NCBI GenBank assembly: GCA_023409735.1
Contig: JAEYRB010000010.1
Span: 154,987 to 218,986, forward strand
Source: Bacillota bacterium
GTDB taxonomy: Bacteria; Bacillota; Clostridia; Acetivibrionales; DTU013
Direction: 5' to 3'
Length of the DNA stretch: 64,000 nucleotides
Shown: in pieces, positions 1 to 8,311 of the stretch
Numbering within the stretch: the first letter of the stretch is position 1
How the letters are laid out: each line of letters opens with the position of its first letter
The notes under the pieces: model-generated
What the model saw: only the letters and a program-made list of their open reading frames with translations
What the model was told of the DNA's origin: nothing
Databases searched by the model: none
Program-made: the position numbers and the translations under genes

Positions 1-656
1 TGGATACTGATGTGATTGACATATTTATGCTTCATGAACAGGAAAGCAGACTCACTCTAAGGGGGCACAGAGAAGCCCTGGAATTTTACCTCAATGAACG
101 CGAAAAGGGGAGAATAAAAGCGGTTGGTGTTTCTACGCACAATATTGAGGTTGTAAGAGCAATTAGTCAGATGCCCTACATTGATGTAGTACACCCTCTT
201 ATTAACCTGACGGGAATAGGCATAGGTGACGGCACCAGAGATGAAATGCTGGACGCCATAAAGGAGGCCTATGAATGTGGTAAGGGCATATATAGCATGA
301 AAGCCTTGGGAGGAGGCAATTTGCTTTATTCATATGATGAGTGCATGGGCTTTATTCTGGGTATCCCATATATACATTCTACAGCTGTAGGCATGCAGAG
401 TGTAGAAGAAGTAGAAATGAATGTGCTAAGATTTGAGAACAAGGAAATTGCTGACGGCCTGAAGGCGTCAATAACCTCAAAGGGAAAGCATCTGCATATC
501 GATTACTGGTGCGAGCATTGCGGAAGGTGTGTTGAGCGCTGCAAGCAGGGAGCCTTGTCACTGGTAGACAATAAAGTGACAATTGACAAAGATAAGTGTC
601 TTTTGTGCGGATATTGCGGAAGCGTCTGTCCGCAGTTTGCTATAAAAATATGCTGA
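1..656 (+). CDS. Aldo/keto reductase with C-terminal 2[4Fe-4S] ferredoxin domain (5' partial)
   Basis: The reading frame is already open at the left edge, so only the C-terminal part of an NADPH-dependent aldo/keto reductase barrel is visible. The last 50 or so residues form a bacterial ferredoxin module with the cluster motifs CEHCGRCVERC and CLLCGYCGSVCP. This fusion is a known clostridial subfamily whose natural substrates are mostly unassigned. An internal GTG at base 12 is not a credible start because the upstream codons continue the barrel. No terminator follows; the next 280 bases hold only a degenerate direct repeat. Confidence 0.85.
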   Translation, partial: DTDVIDIFMLHEQESRLTLRGHREALEFYLNEREKGRIKAVGVSTHNIEVVRAISQMPYIDVVHPLINLTGIGIGDGTRDEMLDAIKEAYECGKGIYSMKALGGGNLLYSYDECMGFILGIPYIHSTAVGMQSVEEVEMNVLRFENKEIADGLKASITSKGKHLHIDYWCEHCGRCVERCKQGALSLVDNKVTIDKDKCLLCGYCGSVCPQFAIKIC

Positions 657-674
657 TATGCATACTAGTATTAA

Positions 675-750
675 CCTTGAAACATAATAATCCGCTGTAA
701 GTATAAGAATGATTTTGCCTTGAAATAATCCGTTAGCGTAAATATAACGA
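675..750. repeat. Degenerate 43-bp direct repeat, two copies
   Basis: Two copies beginning CCTTGAAA start at 675 and 718. They share ATAATCCG, then a GTAA or GTAAATATAA stretch. The repeat lies in the gap between the aldo/keto reductase and ruvX. No gene is visible in 657-942. Confidence 0.5.
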
Positions 751-942
751 GGCGAAAGATATTCTCCGCTTCGCTGTAACTCACTAGCATGTTGGTGTGT
801 TGTAAAGGAAATTCATGCTCTTTGCTCATGTATCATGGGTATGGAATGTGTTATAATTTTTTATTATCGGTTGAAGAAAGCAATTTGTTGAACTGGTTGA
901 CCTGAATAACACAAAATGCACCAGCGCACTTTGGAGGACTTA

Positions 943-1359
943 ATGAGAATAATGGGTATTGATTTTGGATACAGTAGAATAGGAATTGCTGTAAGTGATC
1001 CTCTTGGATGGACAGCACAGGGACTTGACACGATCTCTTGGAAAGGCTCCATGGAGCAGCCCGCTGCGAAAGTAAAGCAGCTTGTAGATGAGTATAAGGT
1101 TGAGAAGATAGTAATAGGACTGCCGAAAAACATGAATGATACTATCGGGCCAAGCGGCGAGATGGCTATGGAATTTGGAGATATGCTTTCAAAGATAACC
1201 GGACTTGAGATCATAAAATGGGATGAAAGGCTTACGTCTGTTGCTGCTAATCGTGCAATGCATGAGATGGGTATGAAGACTTCAAAAAAGAGGGGCGCTG
1301 TTGATAGAATAGCAGCTGTATTTATATTACAGGGGTATCTTGACAGTATCTCAAAATAG
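943..1359 (+). CDS. ruvX: Holliday junction resolvase-like / pre-16S rRNA nuclease RuvX (YqgF family)
   Basis: A 138-residue RNase H-fold protein of the YqgF/RuvX family, implicated in 16S rRNA 5'-end maturation and related to Holliday-junction resolvases. Visible motifs are the first acidic strand GIDFGYSRIGIAVSD, the central IVIGLPKNMN, then WDERLTS and the C-terminal VDRIAAVFILQGYLDS with the last conserved Asp. The ATG at 943 follows GGAGG at 932-936; a longer frame opens at 916 but lacks a ribosome site and adds unconserved residues. It sits 54 bp before a DUF1292 gene, as in many Firmicutes, although the usual ireB neighbour is absent upstream. Confidence 0.93.
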   Translation: MRIMGIDFGYSRIGIAVSDPLGWTAQGLDTISWKGSMEQPAAKVKQLVDEYKVEKIVIGLPKNMNDTIGPSGEMAMEFGDMLSKITGLEIIKWDERLTSVAANRAMHEMGMKTSKKRGAVDRIAAVFILQGYLDSISK

Positions 1360-1413
1360 AGGTAAGTTATTTATGTAAAGAGCAATTGAAGAAAGCGAAA
1401 AGGAGGCTTTGGC

Positions 1414-1704
1414 ATGGACGAAGAAAGAGATGATATAGTTGTATTAGTTGATGAAAACGGTGAAGAGGTTGAATTTGAGCATATTGATACAATAGAAATG
1501 AATGGAAATGAGTATGTTGTTCTTGCTCCGCTTAGTGAAGATGAAGAAGAAGAGCTAGACGAGGAAGAAGTTATTATATTAAAGGTCGAGCATGGTGAAG
1601 ATGGTGAGGATACCTTTATTACCATTGAGGATGATGATGAGTTGGATGATGTCTTCGATGAGTTCCAGTCAAGGATGGAAGATCTATTCGAGCCTGAAGA
1701 CTAA
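1414..1704 (+). CDS. DUF1292 family acidic protein
   Basis: A 96-residue, very acidic protein rich in Asp and Glu, with runs such as SEDEEEELDEEE in the middle and DDDELDDVFDEF near the end. It belongs to the DUF1292 (YrzB-like) family, whose function is unknown. The start is set by AAAGGAGG just upstream. It follows ruvX in the same direction and is closed by a strong intrinsic terminator at 1725. The ruvX-DUF1292 pairing is the usual Firmicutes arrangement. Confidence 0.88.
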   Translation: MDEERDDIVVLVDENGEEVEFEHIDTIEMNGNEYVVLAPLSEDEEEELDEEEVIILKVEHGEDGEDTFITIEDDDELDDVFDEFQSRMEDLFEPED

Positions 1705-1724
1705 AATATTTCCCGGGTATTGAC

Positions 1725-1756
1725 AAATCAGCATCTTTTTAGATGCTGATTTTTTG
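1725..1756 (+). terminator. Intrinsic terminator after the DUF1292 gene
   Basis: A perfect 12-bp stem (AAATCAGCATCT with its complement) around a TTTT loop, followed by a T run. It ends the ruvX-DUF1292 unit. Confidence 0.9.
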
Positions 1757-1855
1757 TACTCTTTACATTGTTAATATTATCCATTTGAAGGGATTTATAA
1801 AATATTAATAGAATATTATATAGGTTTTATTTACTAATTCCTCTGGAGGTATGAA

Positions 1856-2926
1856 ATGTACAAAAGAATTAGCGTTCTATTTGTTGTTTCTGCACTTTGT
1901 GTATTTTTATTTACTGCTTGCGGACAGGAGAAACAACAGCCTGTGGACTTGCAGGTATCCACAACTGAGACTGAACCGACTAAAACACCGGAAACATCGC
2001 CTGAACCATCTCCGGAATCGACTCCGGAGCCTGCCTCTGCAATTGAGGATGGCTTTACTGTCCCTGAAGAGGGGGTCAGGCCTATAGCTGTAATGATTGA
2101 TAACGAGGGTTCAAAGGTGCTGCCACAGGGAGGAATTGACAAGGCACAGATAGTTTATGAGGCTATTGTAGAGGGCGGCCTTACCAGATTGATGGCTGTA
2201 TTTTGGGGAACTGATCCGGAACTGATAGGCCCGGTCAGAAGCTCAAGGCACTACTTCCTTGATTTCAGCATGGAATATGATGCCATGTATGCCCATGTAG
2301 GCTGGAGCACTTATGCACAAAATGACATTACAAAGCTGAAAATAAACAACATCAACGGGTTATATCTGGGTACTGATGTATTCTGGGACCTCACTAATGA
2401 TAGAAAGAACTGGCAGGATACCTATACATCAATGGAAAAGCTGGAGGCGTATGCGGATAAGAAGTATAAAACTACTACTGATACAAAGTATCCGTTCACT
2501 TATAATCAGACAGAGGTTGTGCCGACATCAGGGCAAAATGCAAATTCTGTAACCTTTAAATATCCATCAATGACCTCCGAATATAAATATGACAGTGAAG
2601 CAGGGCTCTACAAGCGCTACAGATATGACAAGCCGCATATGGAAAGAGTAAGCGGGGAACAACTTACAGCTAAAAACATAATTGTAAGATATACAAACAG
2701 CTATACAATTAAGGGAGACAAGTATGGCCGACAGGAAATGGATACGACAGGAAGCGGAGACGGCTACTACATAACAGGCGGCAAGGCAATAAAAATTAAG
2801 TGGAGTAAGGCATCAAGAGGTGCACAGACAAAATACACAGACGAAGCCGGAACCGCATTAACTTTGAATAGAGGGCAGACTTGGATTCAGGTAGTGCCTC
2901 TTTCTTCAAAGGTCACTATAGAATAA
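1856..2926 (+). CDS. DUF3048 domain lipoprotein (YerB-like)
   Basis: A 356-residue secreted lipoprotein. Residues 1-22 are a lipoprotein signal peptide ending in the lipobox LFTAC with Cys22 as the lipidated residue. A Pro/Glu/Ser/Thr-rich linker follows at about residues 36-60, then the two DUF3048 domains with the typical RPIAVMIDN start and the VGPVRSSRHYFLDF-like segment (here IGPVRSSRHYF). YerB-type proteins are membrane-anchored and poorly characterised. The ATG at 1856 is 6 nt after GGAGG (1845-1849); an overlapping ATG at 1851 opens a different, unconserved frame. Confidence 0.88.
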   Translation: MYKRISVLFVVSALCVFLFTACGQEKQQPVDLQVSTTETEPTKTPETSPEPSPESTPEPASAIEDGFTVPEEGVRPIAVMIDNEGSKVLPQGGIDKAQIVYEAIVEGGLTRLMAVFWGTDPELIGPVRSSRHYFLDFSMEYDAMYAHVGWSTYAQNDITKLKINNINGLYLGTDVFWDLTNDRKNWQDTYTSMEKLEAYADKKYKTTTDTKYPFTYNQTEVVPTSGQNANSVTFKYPSMTSEYKYDSEAGLYKRYRYDKPHMERVSGEQLTAKNIIVRYTNSYTIKGDKYGRQEMDTTGSGDGYYITGGKAIKIKWSKASRGAQTKYTDEAGTALTLNRGQTWIQVVPLSSKVTIE

Positions 2927-3025
2927 TAAGATATTTTTCAATATCTTTAATAAAAAGTGTTAGTGAATAGAATAACTGGGTATAAATTAATTATGCTAAT
3001 TAAGAAACGAAAGGGTGACTGATTT

Positions 3026-3361
3026 ATGCAAAAATTATGGAAATGCAGTGTATGCGGATATTTACATTATGGAGACGAGGCACCTGAAAGCTGCCCTAAG
3101 TGCGGCGCCCCAAAGGATAAATTTGTTGAACTTGGGCAGGAAGATGCTGAAAAGATATTAAAGTCAGACAGAACCAATAGTATCCATATGGAGATCATTG
3201 GTTTGGCAGAAAAAATGCAGAAGCTGGCGCAGGAGGGAATTGAGATAAATCTTGATCCACCATGTGTTTCTGCGTTCGAGAAAGCTCTTTATGAAGCCTT
3301 GGTTATTAAGCAAAGGGCCAAAGCTGAACTCGAAGGCCATATGAAAAGGGGTAAATGGTAA
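3026..3361 (+). CDS. Rubredoxin-like zinc/iron ribbon protein
   Basis: A 111-residue protein. Residues 6-35 form a rubredoxin-type knuckle pair, CSVCGYLHYG and CPKCGAP, as at the C-terminus of rubrerythrins. The remaining 75 residues look helical and carry no motif I recognise. It may be a small redox or metal-binding protein of an anaerobe, but a purely structural Zn ribbon is equally possible. It stands alone, with AAAGGGTGA before the start and a terminator at 3441. Confidence 0.75.
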   Translation: MQKLWKCSVCGYLHYGDEAPESCPKCGAPKDKFVELGQEDAEKILKSDRTNSIHMEIIGLAEKMQKLAQEGIEINLDPPCVSAFEKALYEALVIKQRAKAELEGHMKRGKW

Positions 3362-3440
3362 GATCCTCTGTGTTTTCGAGGAAGCAGTCGATCCAGGTTG
3401 ACAGTTAAAAGTAAATTAAAAAATTTTAGTAGTTATATAG

Positions 3441-3472
3441 GGAATCCGGTCTATAGCCGGATTCCTTTTTTT
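3441..3472 (+). terminator. Intrinsic terminator after the rubredoxin-like gene
   Basis: A 9-bp GGAATCCGG stem with its complement around a short loop, followed by seven T. The remaining gap to pyrG (3473-3717) holds nothing I can identify. Confidence 0.88.
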
Positions 3473-3717
3473 ATGGCTCTGTGTCAATAGTTAGGGTGGG
3501 GCTCTAGCAAAATAAAATATTGATATATTTTTCTGCCAGATAATCTAGTAAATATTCTGGTTACTGCCAGTTTTATTTTATATGGATATCAAACAGAGGC
3601 TGAGCTGATACCGCGGCTGGGTTACGTCACAAAACAGGCTGTAGTATGTAAGGTCTTTTTCAAGCAGCTACAATACTTTTCTGCTAGTCTCTCAAGTATT
3701 ATTAATTCAATTAGTAA

Positions 3718-3854
3718 GGGCATTTTAACCAATACCAACACAGCAGTTCTTATTGATCAGGTTAAGCCTTTAGTGTTTATTTGCAGGGCATTTTGAACTA
3801 ATACCAACATTGCAATTCTTATTGATCAGGCTCAGCCTTTAGAGCTTATTTTCA
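3718..3854 (-). repeat. Tandem copies of the pyrG 3' end (68-69 bp unit)
   Basis: Units start at 3718 and 3786 and a third begins at 3855 inside pyrG. Read leftwards, the copy past the stop codon still encodes LVQNALQINTKG, compared with the true pyrG C-terminus LVENALKISSKG, and the next copy begins LVKMPLL. The unit contains about 45 bp of coding sequence and about 23 bp of spacer. This is a decayed tandem duplication of a gene end. Confidence 0.8.
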
Positions 3855-5439
3855 GAGCGTTTTCAACCAATCCGCGAAACAGCGGATGTGCTCTGTTGGG
3901 ACGACTCTTGAATTCCGGATGGAACTGTACTCCAATACAGAAATCATTTTGAGGGATCTCTACTGTCTCTACAATTCTTCCGTCAGGAGAGGTGCCGCTT
4001 ATTCGAAGTCCCATATCCTGCATCAGGGTTCTGTACTCATTGTTGAACTCATAGCGATGACGGTGCCTTTCAGATATTTCATTTTTACCATAATACCTCG
4101 CCATTCCTGTTCCTTGAACGATTTTGCAAGGATAGCTGCCAAGCCTCATAGTACCGCCCTTGTCTATGTTGTCGTTCTGATCCGGCATAAAGTCTATTAC
4201 TTTATTTGGGGCTTCATCATCGAACTCTCTTGAATTAGCACCTGCCAAACTACACACATTACGAGCAAACTCTATTACTGCAATCTGCATGCCCAAACAG
4301 ATACCCAGGTAAGGAATATTATGCTCTCTTGCGTACCGGGCAGAGCAGATCATCCCTTCAATACCTCTGTTACCGAAGCCGCCTGGTACTATTATGCCGT
4401 CGCTATCCTTTAATATTTCTGGAGCATTGTCACAGGTCATTGTTTCGCTGTCGATCCAATTAATATTGATGTGAGCTCCGGTCTCATACCCTGCGTGGCG
4501 GAGAGCCTCGGCAACTGATAAATAGGCATCATGAAGCTTTATATATTTACCTACAATTGCTATTGTCACAGTCTTTGGCCTGTTATTAATTCTACTTACC
4601 ATATCAGACCATTCGCTCATATTCGGCTCAGGTGCATCGATCGACAGTTCACGGCACACTATAGAGGAAAAACCGTTTTTTTCAAGCATAAGCGGGGCCT
4701 CATAAAGAATTGGTATAGTAATATTTTCAATGACACAATCAGGCTTGACATTGCAGAATAACGCGATTTTCTGCTTGATCGATTCATCAACCGGCTCGTC
4801 ACAGCGCATAACAATTATGTCAGGAGTTATTCCCATAGACTGAAGCTCCTTTACGGAGTGCTGTGTAGGCTTCGATTTATGCTCGCCTGAGCTCTTTATG
4901 TAAGGAACCAGCGTAACATGAATAAAAAGGCTGTTGTCTGAACCTACCTCATGAGATACCTGGCGTATTGCTTCAAGAAAGGGCTGACTTTCTATATCGC
5001 CGGTAGTGCCTCCTATTTCAGTAATTACAACATCCGCATCTGTCTTTTTTCCAACGCTGTATATGAATTCTTTTATTTCATTTGTTATATGAGGGATCAC
5101 TTGTACAGTTTCACCCAGATATTCGCCTCTGCGCTCCTTGTTCAGAACATTCCAATAAACCTTACCCGTAGTAAGGTTAGAAAATTTATTGAGGTCTTCA
5201 TCGATAAAGCGCTCATAATGTCCTAAGTCCAGATCTGTTTCTGCACCGTCCTCTGTAACATACACCTCTCCGTGCTGATAAGGACTCATTGTTCCCGGAT
5301 CTACATTAATATATGGGTCCAGCTTCTGTGCAGCAACCTTAAGGCCTCTTGCTTTTAGCAACCTTCCAAGTGATGCTGCTGTTATACCTTTACCAAGGCC
5401 GGATACAACACCGCCTGTTACAAAAATATACTTTGTCAT
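3832..5439 (-). CDS. pyrG: CTP synthase
   Basis: A 535-residue glutamine-dependent CTP synthase, which aminates UTP to CTP with ATP and glutamine. The N-terminal synthetase domain begins with TKYIFVTGGVVSGLGKG, containing the P-loop. The C-terminal class I amidotransferase domain has the nucleophile elbow GICLGMQ and the His/Glu pair in FHPEF. Length is normal for the family. The ATG at 5439 follows AGAGGAAAA; a longer frame to 5475 has no ribosome site. Its 3' end is repeated tandemly downstream. It is probably transcribed alone: a repeat-filled gap separates it from the ANTAR gene upstream. Confidence 0.97.
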   Translation of the reverse strand: MTKYIFVTGGVVSGLGKGITAASLGRLLKARGLKVAAQKLDPYINVDPGTMSPYQHGEVYVTEDGAETDLDLGHYERFIDEDLNKFSNLTTGKVYWNVLNKERRGEYLGETVQVIPHITNEIKEFIYSVGKKTDADVVITEIGGTTGDIESQPFLEAIRQVSHEVGSDNSLFIHVTLVPYIKSSGEHKSKPTQHSVKELQSMGITPDIIVMRCDEPVDESIKQKIALFCNVKPDCVIENITIPILYEAPLMLEKNGFSSIVCRELSIDAPEPNMSEWSDMVSRINNRPKTVTIAIVGKYIKLHDAYLSVAEALRHAGYETGAHININWIDSETMTCDNAPEILKDSDGIIVPGGFGNRGIEGMICSARYAREHNIPYLGICLGMQIAVIEFARNVCSLAGANSREFDDEAPNKVIDFMPDQNDNIDKGGTMRLGSYPCKIVQGTGMARYYGKNEISERHRHRYEFNNEYRTLMQDMGLRISGTSPDGRIVETVEIPQNDFCIGVQFHPEFKSRPNRAHPLFRGLVENALKISSKG

Positions 5440-5640
5440 AGCTTTTCCTCTCTTTAAATATGTCTTATAGTACAACCAAACCTTTTATGTTTCTATTTTT
5501 CTTAAATTTATTGCCAAGCCCAAGGATCATGAATCATCAAAAGACTTGCTTTATTTATTGTTCGGCAAGTCATTCAAATACTTATAAGTTACAGATTTGC
5601 TTAAGTATCATCAATTGCACAACAAATCCATATTATACTC

Positions 5641-5751
5641 ATAAGTATCTATAGCACTATGAATCTGTCATATGGATATAAGTTATCTACAGCACTATGA
5701 TTCCATCATAAGCCATAAGTATCTATAGCATTATGAATCCGTCATATGTCA
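5641..5751. repeat. 37-bp tandem repeat, three copies
   Basis: Units start at 5641, 5678 and 5715, each with ATAAGT(T)ATCTA(T/C)AGCA followed by TATGAATC-like sequence. They fill most of the gap between pyrG (start 5439) and the ANTAR gene (stop 5756). The rest of the gap, 5440-5640, shows no gene or terminator. Confidence 0.8.
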
Positions 5752-5755
5752 TAAT

Positions 5756-6343
5756 TCAGTTTTCATATGTTCTGATGATATTCTCTGCTATCTCTCGCTT
5801 TGTTAGCCGCATATCCATAGCTTGTTTTTCAATGAATCTGTGTGCTTGATCCTCATTCATGTTCAGATACTTGATCAGCACCCATTTTGCCCTGTTCACT
5901 ATGCGTATTTCATCCATTTTTGCCATAAGTGTCTTGTTCTTTGCTTCGGCTGTTCTCAGTCTCCCGCGCATGGCAACAGCAAGCTTTACTGCGCTGTACA
6001 TAATAGCTTTGCTTACGGGCTTTGCAACAGTAATTACCCCATAGTTCTCCACCTTATAGGAAACATCATTATACAGCTCACCTTTTACGAGGAGTATAAC
6101 ACCTGAAGGATTTGTATGTACAACATCAAGGGCAAAATCAGCTCCGAATTCATCGCTGAGCGGCGCATTTATTATAACTATGTCATATTCTGCACAAACC
6201 AACTTACGCTTAGCTGAGCTGCAATCCTTAATGAGCTCAACTGGGCTGAAGGATGAGGGCGGCAGAAGCTCCAAAAGCTGCTCGAGTATTTTATTTGTAC
6301 TTGATACTACAAGGACACTGCTCATTGTTCTCTCGGCAAGCAT
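5756..6343 (-). CDS. ANTAR-domain transcription antitermination regulator (NasT/NitR-like)
   Basis: A 195-residue response-regulator-like protein. Residues 7-125 form a receiver-type domain and about 130-190 form the RNA-binding ANTAR three-helix domain (NRAKWVLIKYLNMNEDQAHR, then KREIAENII). In the receiver, the segment where the phosphoacceptor Asp should lie reads DIVIINAPLSD, with Asn in its place, so it may not be phosphorylated. ANTAR proteins bind paired RNA hairpins in leaders and stop terminator formation, often for nitrogen genes. It is the last gene of the glutamate synthase operon, 16 bp after the short glutamine synthetase, with a GGGGGG ribosome site. Terminator hairpins in the glt and glnN leaders are plausible targets. 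Confidence 0.88.
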   Translation of the reverse strand: MLAERTMSSVLVVSSTNKILEQLLELLPPSSFSPVELIKDCSSAKRKLVCAEYDIVIINAPLSDEFGADFALDVVHTNPSGVILLVKGELYNDVSYKVENYGVITVAKPVSKAIMYSAVKLAVAMRGRLRTAEAKNKTLMAKMDEIRIVNRAKWVLIKYLNMNEDQAHRFIEKQAMDMRLTKREIAENIIRTYEN

Positions 6344-6359
6344 AGTAACAGCCCCCCGA

Positions 6360-7577
6360 TCAAAGAGAAAGCATTACGTACGTATCGATAACGCGACGCG
6401 GCAAAATGCTTTGCACAAAGCTGCTTGTGCTCATCAGCCTTGAAGCTTCATCAAGACTCAATGGTAAAGTCTTTAAAGTATCAAGCATCACCTTGTCTGC
6501 CTTGAAAAGGTTCACATCTGTAGATGGCGGAGGTGTTAGCTTATTTTTGATTCCGTCAAGTCCGGCATATAATATGGCGGTATATGCCAGATAGGGGTTA
6601 GCTGTGGCATCAGGAGAGCGAAGCTCGATTCTGGCATGCTGCCGGTCAGCCGCAGGAATACGTATCAGCTGTGAACGATTCTGAGGAGACCAGGTGATAT
6701 ATTTTGGTGCCTTGCACTCTCCAAGCCTTTTGTAGGAAGCGTGAACGGGATTGAGGAGCATTGTTATATCTTGTATATGTTCAAGTATTCCTGCCATAAA
6801 AGCTTCAATGCAGTTTTCATTGTTGATGCTGTGGAGCGAAAGGTTTATATGCATTCCACTGCCGCTTTTACCTTCAAGGGGTTTTGGATCAAAGGAGGCG
6901 TGGAGCCCGTTTCGTGCAGCTATGGTTTTTACAACAGTTTTGAAGGTTATTGCGTTGTCTGCCGCAGACAGTATGTCGCTGTAGTGAAAATCTATTTCGT
7001 TCTGACCGGGACCTTCCTCATGGTGTGATGCCTCCGGCTTTATTCCCATATCTTCTAGAGTAAGGCATATTTCACGCCTTACGTTCTCACCTGCATCTTC
7101 AGGAGCAATATCCATATATCCGGCACTGTCAAACGGTATATTAGTGGGATGGCCGTTCTCATCATTTTTGAAAAGATAGAATTCAAATTCTGCTCCCACA
7201 TAGCATATAATACCCATTTCACTTGCAGCAGCTACTGCTTTTTTCAAAAGCATACGAGTATCAAGCTCAAAAGGTGTGCCGTCGGGATGCTTTATATCGC
7301 AGAACATACGAACAACGCGGCCCTGAGATGGACGCCATGGCAATAGCGACAGCGTTGACGGATCGGGAAACAGGAAAAGGTCTGATTTTACTTCATCTCC
7401 AAAACCTCTGACTGCAGAGGCATCGAAGGATATTCCGTGATCGAATGCACCATCTAGCTCGTCTGAAAGAATTGATATATTCTTTGGTACTCCGAAGATG
7501 TCGCAAAATGCAAGCTTTATAAACTTTACATCCTCTTCCTTAACATAATCCAGTACTTCTTTTTTTGTATAGTACAT
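6360..7577 (-). CDS. glnA: Glutamine synthetase, short type I
   Basis: A 405-residue type I glutamine synthetase, which condenses glutamate and ammonia with ATP. Metal- and substrate-binding motifs are intact: GAEFEFYLF, EGPGQNEIDFHY, GSGMHINLSL, the NRSQLIRIP loop and ARIELRSPDATANPYLAY. Typical enzymes of this class have about 440 residues; this one ends roughly 35 residues early, without the usual C-terminal helix. The tyrosine adenylylation site of the beta class is missing (VNLFKAD in that region), as expected in Firmicutes. It lies between the GXGXG subunit and the ANTAR gene in the glt operon. Whether it is fully active or has a sensory role is open. Confidence 0.9.
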   Translation of the reverse strand: MYYTKKEVLDYVKEEDVKFIKLAFCDIFGVPKNISILSDELDGAFDHGISFDASAVRGFGDEVKSDLFLFPDPSTLSLLPWRPSQGRVVRMFCDIKHPDGTPFELDTRMLLKKAVAAASEMGIICYVGAEFEFYLFKNDENGHPTNIPFDSAGYMDIAPEDAGENVRREICLTLEDMGIKPEASHHEEGPGQNEIDFHYSDILSAADNAITFKTVVKTIAARNGLHASFDPKPLEGKSGSGMHINLSLHSINNENCIEAFMAGILEHIQDITMLLNPVHASYKRLGECKAPKYITWSPQNRSQLIRIPAADRQHARIELRSPDATANPYLAYTAILYAGLDGIKNKLTPPPSTDVNLFKADKVMLDTLKTLPLSLDEASRLMSTSSFVQSILPRRVIDTYVMLSL

Positions 7578-7591
7578 CCGATTCCCTCCAA

Positions 7592-8311
7592 TCAGTTTTG
7601 AACATAGAGCTGCTTATATGGATTACTTGTGTTAGGTGTCAATGTATAAAAGTTTTTGTTAAAAATTTCATTTTTATCAGTATAAAACAATTCGGAAAAT
7701 GTATCAATATATGCAGAAATTTCTTCCATATCGCATTGGCTTGATTGATTGACTGCTACCTGACGGGGAAACCTTGCAGAAAGCTTTTCTGCGCGTATGA
7801 CTATTTTGCCGCCGTGCATCCCTGTGCCGCAGAAATTACCAAGAATTTCTTCATCCTTAAAGCCTAGTCCTAAAACTATGATTAACCCTCCTGCCTGATA
7901 TTCTCCAAGAAAGCTTCCGCATTTGCCGCCAATTACCATAACCGGTTTTTTATCTGCATATGCCTTCATATGGATGCCTGCACGATAGCCTACATCTCCC
8001 TTTATGAATATCTCGCCACCCCTCATTGCATAGCCTGCTGCATCACCGCAGCTGCCATGGACAACGATTCTTCCTGAATTCATAGTATCGCCTGTGGCGT
8101 CCTGTGCGTTTCCGTTGACAACTATTGTGGCACCATCCAGATATGCACCCAGGGCATTGCCGGGAACACCATTGATCATAAGCGTTCCACTGCTTCTGCC
8201 AGCCCCGATAAAACGCTGCCCAAGACAGCTGTTAATGGTGATTTCACCTTCGGTAGATACAATTTGTCTGTTTAAAAAATTGTATCCAATATTTTCACTG
8301 TTTAATATCAT
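7592..8311 (-). CDS. Glutamate synthase GXGXG-domain subunit (GltB3-like)
   Basis: A 239-residue right-handed beta-helix protein equivalent to the C-terminal domain of the glutamate synthase large subunit. The repeats are visible as GAGRSSGTLMINGVPGN, SGRIVVHGSCGDAAGYAM, GGEIFIKGDVGYRAG, GGKCGSFLGEYQAGG and HGGKIVIR. In fused enzymes this domain is structural and helps shape the ammonia tunnel between the active sites. Here it is a separate gene, as in archaea and some clostridia. Its ATG overlaps the stop of the oxidoreductase by 4 nt (ATGA), so the two are translationally coupled. Confidence 0.9.
   Translation of the reverse strand: MILNSENIGYNFLNRQIVSTEGEITINSCLGQRFIGAGRSSGTLMINGVPGNALGAYLDGATIVVNGNAQDATGDTMNSGRIVVHGSCGDAAGYAMRGGEIFIKGDVGYRAGIHMKAYADKKPVMVIGGKCGSFLGEYQAGGLIIVLGLGFKDEEILGNFCGTGMHGGKIVIRAEKLSARFPRQVAVNQSSQCDMEEISAYIDTFSELFYTDKNEIFNKNFYTLTPNTSNPYKQLYVQN

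Noticed and set aside
6344..6360. A frameshift that cut off the end of the short glutamine synthetase
   Set aside because: The missing C-terminal sequence is not found in any frame downstream, and the ANTAR ribosome site begins at once.
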